A DNA stretch of 17,118 nucleotides from JAGXLC01 sp046545815 (GTDB lineage Bacteria > Bacteroidota > Bacteroidia > Bacteroidales > UBA12077): the NCBI GenBank assembly GCA_046545815.1, contig JBKGZA010000054.1, positions 1-17,118 of the forward strand. Direction: 5' to 3'. The position numbers and the translations under genes were made by a program. Below, piece after piece: positions 1 to 5,873 of this stretch. The notes below the pieces were generated by a model, which was not told where the DNA came from, did not search any database, and saw only the letters and a program-made list of their open reading frames with translations. Position 1 is the stretch's first letter, and each line of letters begins with the position of its first letter.

Positions 1-306
1 TGCATCGATACAGCGCTTTATGGGTACTTCTCCCGGGACGAAAACCAAAGCTGTTATCGGAAAACTGTCGCTCGTAAATTGGGGATAAGACCCGGTCACG
101 TAAGGGAAATTTCCTTCCCCTTCGGTAAGATTCCTGAACTTGTTGAAAAATTTCCCTCATTCGTCAAAAAGGGCACCTATCCTGTTAAAAGTGGTGGCTA
201 TCTCGTCTGTGAGGCTAGCTGTCTGGTCGGTAAGGGTGGCGCTCTGGTCATCGAGGGAGGCTGTCTCGTTAGTACGGGTAGCTGTCTAACCTCCGAAACA
301 CATTAA
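1..306 (+). CDS. 3' end of an open frame made of heptapeptide repeats, function unknown
   Basis: The frame is open from the first base of the window to the TAA at 304-306, so the real start may lie upstream; the first possible internal start is a TTG at 79. I do not recognise a family. From about position 109 the protein is nine consecutive 7-residue units such as GGYLVCE, ASCLVGK, GGALVIE and GGCLVST. Units have a small residue or proline at position 2, an aliphatic or aromatic residue at 4 and almost always valine at 5. The last units carry several cysteines. The period is kept at exactly 21 bp, so the tract may be a minisatellite that happens to stay open rather than a working gene. A GC-rich hairpin follows the stop. 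Whether this is translated is uncertain. Confidence 0.35.
   Translation, partial: CIDTALYGYFSRDENQSCYRKTVARKLGIRPGHVREISFPFGKIPELVEKFPSFVKKGTYPVKSGGYLVCEASCLVGKGGALVIEGGCLVSTGSCLTSETH
109..297 (+). repeat. Tandem repeat, 21-bp period, nine degenerate units
   Basis: Nine consecutive 21-bp units fill 109-297 without a gap. The five at 193-297 are the most alike: each starts GGTGGC or a close variant and has CTCGTC or CTGGTC at its centre. The four at 109-192 have diverged more but keep the period and the valine codon. The conservation gradient suggests the 3' units duplicated more recently. No spacers separate the units, so this is not a CRISPR array. Confidence 0.7.
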
Positions 307-329
307 CATTCAAATAGAAACGAAAAATT

Positions 330-354
330 CCCCCGCCTTTTTAATCGGCGGTGG
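330..354 (+). terminator. GC-rich hairpin after the repeat ORF
   Basis: CCCCCGCC pairs with GGCGGTGG (one mismatch) across the 9-nt loop TTTTTAATC, 23 nt after the stop at 306. No T-tract follows on the plus strand, so termination is only a guess. Confidence 0.3.
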
Positions 355-437
355 CATTGAATCTGCGAAGGAGATGAACCAATTCAGGTTAGAATGCATC
401 TCCGTTCTCTACCTCTTATTCTGCATCTTCAGCATCT

Positions 438-462
438 GGACAAGATTAACAGGATAAACATG
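438..462 (-). repeat. Isolated copy of the AATCCTGT-type dispersed repeat
   Basis: Read on the minus strand this copy contains CCTGTTAATCTTGTCC, matching the units of the array at 4838-4936 (unit at 4863: TCATGTCAATCTTGTCC) and the element at 5716-5820. It lies in non-coding sequence. Confidence 0.55.
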
Positions 463-761
463 TTGCCCGAGGCTGTTTACCCGCTACGACGTAGGCGGGA
501 TCGGGATCCGCCTGTCGCCGGACGCCTGAAGGTCTCAGGCCTGGCAGAAAAACCGGTGGACTGGGCATGTAGCTACACCTGGAAAAATTTGGTCCTTGGA
601 AACCTTAAAGCGAGCGTCAGGAGTCGGTCAGTTAACACATGCGCAGAAGCTTTAGTTGTTGGAGAAAAACAGAAACGGGCGCACCCTCAGGAAAAGTCTA
701 TTAATAAGCTGCCGATCGGAAATCTTTGGGAACAAAGAAAAGTTAAGAAGATTTAAAAAGT

Positions 762-792
762 TTTCGATCTCCTGTAATTATTCATATTCTTG
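762..792 (+). promoter_or_regulatory. Possible Bacteroidota promoter for the methyltransferase gene
   Basis: TTTC at 762-765 and TATTCTTG at 785-792 are separated by 19 bp. Each differs by one base from the Bacteroidota -33 TTTG and -7 TAnnTTTG boxes. Transcription would start near 799, leaving only about 6 nt before the ATG at 805 but about 36 nt before the ATG at 835. This is one reason for choosing the later start. Confidence 0.3.
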
Positions 793-834
793 CAAGTTTA
801 AAATATGACAAAGAATCGTTTAAACCAAACAATT

Positions 835-1821
835 ATGGAAATTAAAAAAATAAGCAGGGTAAAATTGTCTTTCAGATCATCATCAATGCCTTCCACATCC
901 TCAGCAATGATGTTGCGTTTAACCACGCTGGCCTTTATCTTGCTCCTGTTTTTCGGTGCTCCTGCAAATGCTCAGGAAAAAGATGCTCCTTATGTACCCA
1001 CACCTGATAACGTGGTGGATAAAATGTTGGATATGGCCCATGTCGGACCCGAGGATTACGTCATTGACCTGGGATGCGGTGATGGCCGGATTATAATTGC
1101 TGCAGCCAGGCGCGGAGCCATCGGGTTAGGGGTCGATCTTGACGAGGAGCTTATAAAGGAAGCCAGGGAAAATGCCCGGGAAGCCGGTGTCTCAGATAAG
1201 GTGATGTTTTTAAAACAAGATCTGTTTAAAACCGATATCAGCGGGGCCAATGTCATTACCCTATATCTGTTTCCGGATTTAATCAATAAACTACGCCCGG
1301 AATTCACCGAAAAACTTGAACCCGGGGCACGCATAGTTTCACACGATTTTGATATGGATGGGTGGGAACCCGATCAGCATGCTCAGGTCAACAGTGGCAA
1401 CCTGTTCCCGGATACACTGATCCTTCCTAAATTGACGGAATCAGACACCTACAGTCCGTTACTGAAAGATGTAACCCAGAATCAACCCTTATCATTGTTA
1501 AGCCACGAAGTTTATTACTGGAAGGTTCCGGCAGAAGCACAGGGCCGGTGGAAATGGCAAACCAACGGGGAAGCATTCACCATGACCGTTGATCAGAATT
1601 TTCAGAAAATCCAGGCGGAAATCCGTACCGGAAATACTGCTTTAACCATTGAAAGCAAAAAGCTCATGGGCGACCGCATAACGATCCATGCTGTAAACCC
1701 GGAAACAAAAACCCGGTATTTATTGAACGGACACATCGAAAAGGATACCATAAAAGGAAAAATACAAATTCGCAGCGATGAGGATAAAAGGATAGAGAAC
1801 TGGACAGCCAACCAGAATTAA
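835..1821 (+). CDS. Exported class I SAM-dependent methyltransferase
   Basis: Residues 76-85 read VIDLGCGDGR, the glycine-rich SAM-binding motif I. An acidic residue ends the next strand (D101 in GVDLD), and D129 follows in the LKQD segment, so the Rossmann methyltransferase core spans about residues 55-230. The preceding YVPTPDNVVDKML segment is typical of small lysine-methyltransferase-like enzymes (ATPSCKMT/FAM173 group). The remaining 100 residues look like a separate beta-rich domain. A hydrophobic stretch ending in ANA-Q (residues 25-46) is a signal peptide, so the enzyme should be outside the cytoplasm, which is odd for a SAM user. The start at 835 follows an A-rich leader (AAACCAAACAATT); 805 and 907 are alternatives, and 907 would give the most compact signal. 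The acceptor substrate is unknown. The gene stands alone and converges on the DJ-1 gene. Confidence 0.82.
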   Translation: MEIKKISRVKLSFRSSSMPSTSSAMMLRLTTLAFILLLFFGAPANAQEKDAPYVPTPDNVVDKMLDMAHVGPEDYVIDLGCGDGRIIIAAARRGAIGLGVDLDEELIKEARENAREAGVSDKVMFLKQDLFKTDISGANVITLYLFPDLINKLRPEFTEKLEPGARIVSHDFDMDGWEPDQHAQVNSGNLFPDTLILPKLTESDTYSPLLKDVTQNQPLSLLSHEVYYWKVPAEAQGRWKWQTNGEAFTMTVDQNFQKIQAEIRTGNTALTIESKKLMGDRITIHAVNPETKTRYLLNGHIEKDTIKGKIQIRSDEDKRIENWTANQN

Positions 1822-1991
1822 AATCTTCTTCCGACGCTTATGGGATTTGTCGTATATTTAAAGTATTGAAGAAACCGGAAAGGGGTGAAAAACTTCGGCC
1901 AGATGGATACTATTCCGCATAACCTACAGGGTGATTCAGCAAAATATGCTGGGAACTTTTTAAATTCAGAACTTTGACCATCTTATCCTTT

Positions 1992-2030
1992 CCCGCAAAG
2001 CTTGGCCTTGGTGCGGGTAGCCAGGCCCGC
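1992..2030 (+). other. Overlapping alternative hairpins after the methyltransferase gene
   Basis: CCCGCA (1992-1997) can pair with TGCGGG (2012-2017). The same GCGGG (2013-2017) can instead pair with CCCGC (2026-2030), so the two stems exclude each other. A further small hairpin (CAGCA/TGCTG) lies at 1937-1951. The roles are unknown. Confidence 0.3.
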
Positions 2031-2048
2031 TGCTGCACAGAAAACCAA

Positions 2049-2090
2049 TAACCGTTGAAGGCCCGGCAGCTGCCGGGCCTTCAACGGTTA
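2049..2090. terminator. 42-bp perfect palindrome between convergent genes, likely bidirectional terminator
   Basis: Two 21-nt arms beginning TAACCGTTGAAGG are exact reverse complements with no spacer (centre between 2069 and 2070). The palindrome lies 228 bp after the methyltransferase stop and 23 bp after the DJ-1 stop, which are convergent. Transcripts from either side would fold into a very stable hairpin. There is no long T-tract; on the minus strand it is followed by GGTTTT. Termination is inferred from position and symmetry. Confidence 0.55.
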
Positions 2091-2113
2091 CGGAGAAAAA
2101 ACGGAACAAATCG

Positions 2114-2758
2114 TTACTGATAGAAACCTTCGTCCTTCAGTGCATTATGAATGGCTTCGCAGAAAGCGACCAGGTCCTTGGGAACTCTCGAACTGATGTA
2201 ATTCCCGTCAACCGAAATTTCATCATCCACGTAGGTGCCACCTGCCTCTTCGATCTCTTCCTCAATACTCCCGACACCGCTGCTGGTCCTGCCTTCAAGC
2301 ACATCAGCAGTCACAAGCACCTGCGGCCCATGGCATATGGCTGCAGTCGGCTTTCCGGAAGTAAAGAAATCCCTTGCAAAAGCAACCACATCATCATCTT
2401 TCCTCAGGTTTTCAGGGGCATGTCCTCCTGGCAAAATTAAGGCATCAAAATCATCAACCGCAACCTCATCAACGGTTTTCTCAATCTTTATTGTAAAATC
2501 ACTGTTATAAGCACCTACAGTTTCGGTTTCGGAACCTATAACAGTTAACTTTGCCCCGCGGTTGGTAAAATAGCCAATGGGCATGTAAGCTTCAGCATCC
2601 TGAAATCCTTCACCAGTCAAAACGGCAATTTGGGGAAGGTTTCTCTTTTCTTCTGTTTCCTCTTCTGGGGTTTCCTGCGGACCACAACCCGTAAAGATTA
2701 GGAAAGTTCCCAGTAAAATCAGTGGAAATAATAATCTTTTTGCATTCATAACATTCAT
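2114..2758 (-). CDS. DJ-1/PfpI-family lipoprotein
   Basis: This is a single-domain DJ-1/PfpI protein of 214 residues with a lipoprotein signal (LIFTGC, lipidated Cys25), a linker rich in Glu at 29-37, and the fold from about residue 42. The nucleophile-elbow motif AICHGPQ gives Cys142-His143, and Glu56 in GFQDAEAYMP is the usual partner acid. ILPGGHAPENLR (108-119) is the conserved oxyanion/Gly-Gly segment. Known members act as proteases, chaperones or glyoxal/methylglyoxal-detoxifying enzymes; sequence alone does not choose between them. Most relatives are cytosolic, so membrane anchoring is unusual. The start could be M1 (2758) or M4 (2749); both lie in the same signal peptide. It is transcribed towards the methyltransferase gene and shares the palindromic terminator. 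Confidence 0.88.
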   Translation of the reverse strand: MNVMNAKRLLFPLILLGTFLIFTGCGPQETPEEETEEKRNLPQIAVLTGEGFQDAEAYMPIGYFTNRGAKLTVIGSETETVGAYNSDFTIKIEKTVDEVAVDDFDALILPGGHAPENLRKDDDVVAFARDFFTSGKPTAAICHGPQVLVTADVLEGRTSSGVGSIEEEIEEAGGTYVDDEISVDGNYISSRVPKDLVAFCEAIHNALKDEGFYQ

Positions 2759-3011
2759 GTTTTTAATGGTAAATAAAAAAACAACAGTATCTTATATGGA
2801 CTAAACAAGACATGGTAATTTTATAACGAACCGGGACCATATAATTATTATTTTTTTCTCTGTTTCAAAAAAATGATCAGCACATATCCAACTGTTCCTT
2901 TGCTGTTCCGCTGCAGAAGCCCGGCGGAATAAAAACCGACAAAGCACATGGATATTCCGGTGAAATAATTATTTTAGCGTTTGCATTAACCCCTTTTAAT
3001 ACATTACAAGA

Positions 3012-3326
3012 ATGATCTGTAAAAGATACCGGTTTCACCGGCCTCTCAAATCATGTACCCGTCAGATATACAATTTATCTGCAACCCTTCATTTTCTGAT
3101 TGTATTTGAATCAGGCACTGCTATGGCCCAGCCGGTTGTTATGGCCTGGGGCAAACTGAAGGGCATCCGGGTTGAAGGCCAGCTTATGGAATTCGACACA
3201 AGCCTTCGGATTGTTGAAAAAGACTGGGGCAACCTCACATCTACCAGAAAGGAAAGACAACTCACCGAATATCAACGAGATGGTAAACTGCAAATCACAA
3301 ATCTGGAACTGGAAGGACTTGAATAA
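3012..3326 (+). pseudogene. N-terminal fragment of a secreted protein, probably truncated
   Basis: The open frame of 104 residues has a poor signal-like stretch followed by AMAQ and then VVMAWGKLKGIRVEGQLMEF. That part looks like the first strands of the beta-sandwich N-terminus of larger secreted Bacteroidota proteins, but I cannot name the family. The frame ends with TAA only about 60 residues into this domain, and no continuation is visible in another frame before the next gene at 3350. The signal region is also unusually rich in Arg and Cys. I therefore read it as a remnant. It could still be a short intact protein. Confidence 0.4.
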
Positions 3327-3349
3327 CTTATTGTAAATCTCTTAAAACA

Positions 3350-3766
3350 ATGAAAACAATGAACGGTGAAAAACTCTATCCCATCATGCTTCTGCTTCTG
3401 AGCGTTGCCTTGTTCAATGCTTGTCAGAACAATTCATCAGAAAAATCTGTTGACCACGAATTTGCCCATCATGTGTATTTCTGGCTCAATAATCCGGACG
3501 ATCCGGATGAGCAGGCCGAATTCGAAAAGGGCGTCCGCGAGCTGCTGGAACTGCCACTGATCAAATCTTATCACTTCGGCACCCCTGCTGCCACAACCGA
3601 CAGGGATGTTGTGGAAGGGTCCTATACTTACTCTTACCTGGTCTTTTTCGAGGATAAGGATGCGCATGATGCCTATCAGGAACATCCCCAGCATCAGGAA
3701 TTTATCGAGAAATACCAACATCTCTGGAAAAAAGTGGTGGTTTATGATGCGGTAAGCGAAGAATAA
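3350..3766 (+). CDS. Dabb (stress-responsive alpha/beta barrel) domain lipoprotein
   Basis: The 138-residue protein starts with a lipoprotein signal ending LFNAC (Cys25). Residues 38-135 form one Dabb domain: HHVYFWLNNP opens the first strand, HFGTPA and RDVVEGSYTYSYLVFF make the middle strands, and AHDAYQEHPQHQEFI with the final KKVVVYD closes it. Dabb proteins are dimeric ferredoxin-like barrels, and some plant members catalyse polyketide cyclisation. Lipoprotein versions are frequent in Bacteroidota but have no proven role that I know of. The start is M1 (3350) or M4 (3359). It lies 23 bp after the truncated fragment and converges on the small minus-strand gene. Confidence 0.85.
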   Translation: MKTMNGEKLYPIMLLLLSVALFNACQNNSSEKSVDHEFAHHVYFWLNNPDDPDEQAEFEKGVRELLELPLIKSYHFGTPAATTDRDVVEGSYTYSYLVFFEDKDAHDAYQEHPQHQEFIEKYQHLWKKVVVYDAVSEE

Positions 3767-3901
3767 CCGGAAGAGTGCCTTGCGAAGACCCACGGCCTTG
3801 CGTCTGAAAAAAATCAGCCGCAAAGCGGCTTGAAATGGCTATGTGGCTGGTCTGGTGCCCTACTCCAAATTATGCTTAAATAATTCTGGCAAAAAATGTA
3901 T

Positions 3902-3928
3902 TTTGTGTGATCCTTTAAATCACACAAA
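3902..3928 (-). terminator. Intrinsic terminator between convergent genes
   Basis: TTTGTGTGAT (3902-3911) and ATCACACAAA (3919-3928) form a perfect 10-bp stem with a 7-nt loop. On the minus strand it is followed by AATACATTTTTT, so it fits termination of the gene ending at 3940. A small GC hairpin (AGCCGC-AAA-GCGGCT, 3816-3830) lies nearer the plus-strand gene. Confidence 0.6.
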
Positions 3929-3939
3929 CAGCCAATCTT

Positions 3940-4179
3940 CTAAACATCTACTACTTTAGTTTGCCTGTTCAAAGTCAGCCTGTTGGTAAAGTCCTGTTCC
4001 TGCTTTAACAGGGCCTTTCTTTCCTCTCCCTCTTCCGTGTGTTTGATCTGCTTACTCAATTCTCTAAAAGCATCCAGATTGGCTATGTATCCATCACTCC
4101 CGGTGAATTCATTCAAACAGCTAAAAACCCGTTCTGTACCATATTTCATGCATTTCTCCTTTATCTGCTTTACTGTCAT
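3940..4179 (-). CDS. Small helical protein, unknown function
   Basis: The 79-residue product is charged, mostly helical by composition, and has no signal or membrane segment (MTVKQIKEKCMKYGTERVFSCLNEF at the start, a Glu/Lys-rich middle, and a short polar tail). I do not recognise a family. The reading frame has ordinary amino-acid composition for the window, a correctly placed terminator 12 bp downstream and an AT-rich upstream region, which together make a real gene likelier than not. It abuts the 5'-truncated nucleoside hydrolase pseudogene on the opposite strand, in a patch of gene decay. Confidence 0.5.
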   Translation of the reverse strand: MTVKQIKEKCMKYGTERVFSCLNEFTGSDGYIANLDAFRELSKQIKHTEEGEERKALLKQEQDFTNRLTLNRQTKVVDV

Positions 4180-4248
4180 AATGCGCTTTTTACACTTTTT
4201 AAAAATTCAGCTGCAAAAATCGATGATAAAAGAAATAAATAACATTAA

Positions 4249-4753
4249 AAGATCAACGTGATCGTTTTGGGGGCTTTGACCAACGTGGCTTCGGCGATAC
4301 TCAACGAACCTTCCGTAACATCTGAAAAACGGGTCTACTGGCTGGGAACCATCTGTGATTTCGAAACGGGTGTAATGAAAAATCTGGATTTAGCAGCGGG
4401 ATGGAAATACAGTCAGTGGACATGGTGTTCAACTCGAATGTCATGCTTCATGTAATTCCGGGCAACCTATCTTCACAAATGACCATGAGCTGGAAAGAAA
4501 CGGAAGAACGTTTCAGGGGAAAGCATGATCTGCTGGATTTCGTGTTGTAATGCTGGTACAACCACCTGGATGGCCGCAGGAGAAAGCGCACCATACGGGA
4601 TATTTCTATTATAGAGGCCGTGATACATCCTGAATATGCCGAACAGGTATAGGCAACCGGTAAGTCTGGTTCTACAGGGATATCGATGCAGACAAGATGC
4701 GGAAAGAATTTTACAACACCACATTGGAATATGTGAAGAAGCTGAAGCCTTAG
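4249..4753 (+). pseudogene. Decayed inosine/uridine-type nucleoside hydrolase
   Basis: Three frame segments join into one recognisable C-terminal half of the nucleoside hydrolase family (PF01156 type). Frame 1 (4249-4398) gives INVIVLGALTNVASAIL and RVYWLGT. Frame 3 (4398 onward) gives MEIQSVDMVFNSNVMLHVIP and later WYNHLDG and IIEAVIHPEYAEQ, interrupted by TAA at 4548 and TAG at 4650. Frame 2 (4667-4753) gives WFYRDIDADKMRKEFYNTT and ends at TAG 4751-4753. The N-terminal half, with the Asp-rich metal-binding motif, is missing. Two frameshifts, two internal stops and the missing start make loss of function certain. The intact minus-strand gene at 15985 is a different branch (DUF1593), not a parental copy. 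Confidence 0.85.
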
Positions 4754-4837
4754 CCGAAAAGGCCATTCCCGGAGGTTTCCATCCATAAAAAAAAATTGAA
4801 ATTTTTCAAAAAATCCCGTACTTTTAATTCCTGTAAA

Positions 4838-4936
4838 TCATCTTAATCATATCTAAAAAATATCATGTCAATCTTGTCCAAATACATCATGTAAATCATG
4901 TCTCAATAACCATTATGTAAATCCTGTCTAAACCAT
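4838..4936 (+). repeat. 25-bp tandem repeat array (four units)
   Basis: Units start at 4838, 4863, 4888 and 4913 with an exact 25-bp period. The most regular one reads TTATGTAAATCCTGTCTAAA; the others vary at a few positions (TCATGTCAATCTTGTCCAAA, TCATGTAAATCATGTCTCAA, TCATCTTAATCATATCTAAA). The array ends 6 bp before the ATG at 4943, so it is the entire visible upstream region of that gene. Related copies lie at 438-462 and 5716-5840. Confidence 0.75.
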
Positions 4937-4942
4937 AAAGCC

Positions 4943-5731
4943 ATGAAAAACCCAGAAACACCCCAAAATTCCGATGCCCAAAACAATTATATCCCCAATA
5001 TCCACAAATACTGCGATCTGTGGTGCACAAAATGTCCCTTCAGCGACCGGTGCGGGCGGCATAGAATTTATAAGCATATATCGCCCGGAGGTACTCCGGA
5101 TTTTTTGAACCAAATAAGAGAAAACGTTCAAAAGCTCCAGGAAGAAATTAATGACATTACCAGTAAACAGGGCATGAAGCCCGGGAATCAACCCATCGAT
5201 GAGATAGCCGAAAGAAAAGAGCAGGAAAAAAAAGCATACAGCAAAAATCACATATTAACAAAAACAGCAAAAAAATACATGGTGATGGCAATGGGTTGGT
5301 TTGCTAATAACCATAAATTGATCATGAAATCAGGTTACCAGTTGCTTCAAAATATAAAACTGGGTATCCGGGGAGAGGAAACCGAAGAAGAAGCAACAGC
5401 AGTATACGATGCTTTTGAGCTTATTGGGTGGTATTGCAACCATATCCGCGTGAGGTTGGAGGAGGCCATTTCAGGTGAATATGAATTTAAAAAACTGCCG
5501 GAAAAAATGAATAAACCCACAGAAGCAGATGGGCAGGCAAAAGCTGCACTGATAGAAATGGACCGTTCCCTGGCTGCATGGAATAAGCTGCAGAATTACT
5601 TCCCGGACGCAGGCGATGATATTTTGGACGTACAAATCTTTCTGGACAATCTCAAAAAAGATACCGAAAAGCATTTCCCGCAGGCCAGAGATTTTGTCAG
5701 GCCAGGCTTTGATGAGATCAGACAGGATTAA
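4943..5731 (+). CDS. Cysteine-cluster protein, unknown function
   Basis: The protein has 262 residues with no signal peptide. Residues 24-37 carry four cysteines spaced C-x3-C-x2-C-x5-C (Cys24, 28, 31, 37) in the context YCDLWCTKCPFSDRC, a pattern that could hold zinc or an iron-sulfur cluster. The rest appears all-helical, with a charged region at 60-100 and two longer helical blocks (about 110-175 and 195-250). I have an impression of a conserved uncharacterised family sharing this N-terminus but cannot name it. The gene is tightly framed by one repeat family: a 25-bp array ends 6 bp upstream, and the stop codon lies inside the left arm of an inverted-repeat element, which also writes the last five residues (EIRQD). 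That suggests the end was altered by the element. Confidence 0.75.
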   Translation: MKNPETPQNSDAQNNYIPNIHKYCDLWCTKCPFSDRCGRHRIYKHISPGGTPDFLNQIRENVQKLQEEINDITSKQGMKPGNQPIDEIAERKEQEKKAYSKNHILTKTAKKYMVMAMGWFANNHKLIMKSGYQLLQNIKLGIRGEETEEEATAVYDAFELIGWYCNHIRVRLEEAISGEYEFKKLPEKMNKPTEADGQAKAALIEMDRSLAAWNKLQNYFPDAGDDILDVQIFLDNLKKDTEKHFPQARDFVRPGFDEIRQD

Positions 5732-5820
5732 CAAAATTTGAGTCCGGTATAAAAAGCTAAATATTGCCTGATAAGGCGCCTTTTTAGACTAGACTCAAAT
5801 CCTGTTAATACTGTCTAAAC
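5716..5820. mobile_element. MITE-like inverted-repeat element of about 105 bp
   Basis: Arms of 29 nt (5716-5744 and 5792-5820) are inverted repeats with about five mismatches; the inner ATTTGAGTC/GACTCAAAT part is perfect. Inside are nested stems TAAAAAG/CTTTTTA (5750-5756, 5779-5785 region) and GCCT-GATA-AGGC. The arms contain the dispersed core (minus-strand TGTTAATCCTGTCT on the left, plus-strand TGTTAATACTGTCT on the right). There is no coding capacity. It covers the stop codon of the upstream gene, and the inner GCCT/AGGC hairpin followed by GCCTTTTT could terminate transcription from it. No target-site duplication is evident. Confidence 0.5.
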
Positions 5821-5840
5821 CTTGTTAATCTTGCCAATTA
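5801..5840 (+). repeat. Two tandem 20-bp units of the dispersed repeat
   Basis: CCTGTTAATACTGTCTAAAC (5801-5820) is followed directly by CTTGTTAATCTTGCCAATTA (5821-5840). These are the same core as the 25-bp array but with a 20-bp period, and the first unit is also the right arm of the inverted-repeat element. Confidence 0.55.
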
Positions 5841-5852
5841 TCCATATATTTA
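5821..5852 (+). promoter_or_regulatory. Possible promoter of the sulfatase gene, overlapping a repeat unit
   Basis: CTTG (5821-5824) and TATATTTA (5845-5852) are spaced 20 bp apart. Each is one base off the Bacteroidota TTTG and TAnnTTTG boxes. Start of transcription near 5859 would leave a 15-nt leader. If real, the -33 box is contributed by the dispersed repeat. Confidence 0.3.
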
Positions 5853-5873
5853 AGCACATAAAACAACCTTATC

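Larger units (their letters stand above)
307..834. other. Gene-free stretch rich in hairpins, no recognised feature
   Basis: An open frame runs 394-756, but its translation is basic, of low complexity and unlike any family I know, so I do not call it. The stretch contains several hairpins: 330-354; 370-403 (GGAGATG with CATCTCC around an inner AACC/GGTT stem); 493-513 (AGGCGG with CGCCT); and 524-540 (GCCTGA/TCAGGC, 5-nt loop). It also holds one copy of the AATCCTGT-type dispersed repeat at 438-462. GC-rich palindromic blocks alternate with AT-rich ends, as in a decayed mobile element or a structured RNA. I cannot assign it to either. Confidence 0.4.

Noticed and set aside
109..297. CRISPR array
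   Set aside because: Units are contiguous without spacers and are themselves degenerate.
394..756. Open frame of 120 codons
   Set aside because: It crosses several hairpins and a dispersed repeat copy, and its translation has no family features and an unnatural composition, so it is most likely an accidental open frame.
307..800. Remnant of a group II intron
   Set aside because: The hairpins suggested it, but I could find neither the 5' GUGYG start, a domain V-like hairpin, nor any reverse transcriptase sequence.
4249..4753. Decayed duplicate of the gene at 15985
   Set aside because: Both belong to the nucleoside hydrolase superfamily, but the motifs after the LGALTN/WGSITD strand differ too much for recent duplication.
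4838..4936. CRISPR array
   Set aside because: Units of 25 bp are tandem with only about 5 bp of variable sequence, too short for spacers, and no cas genes are present.
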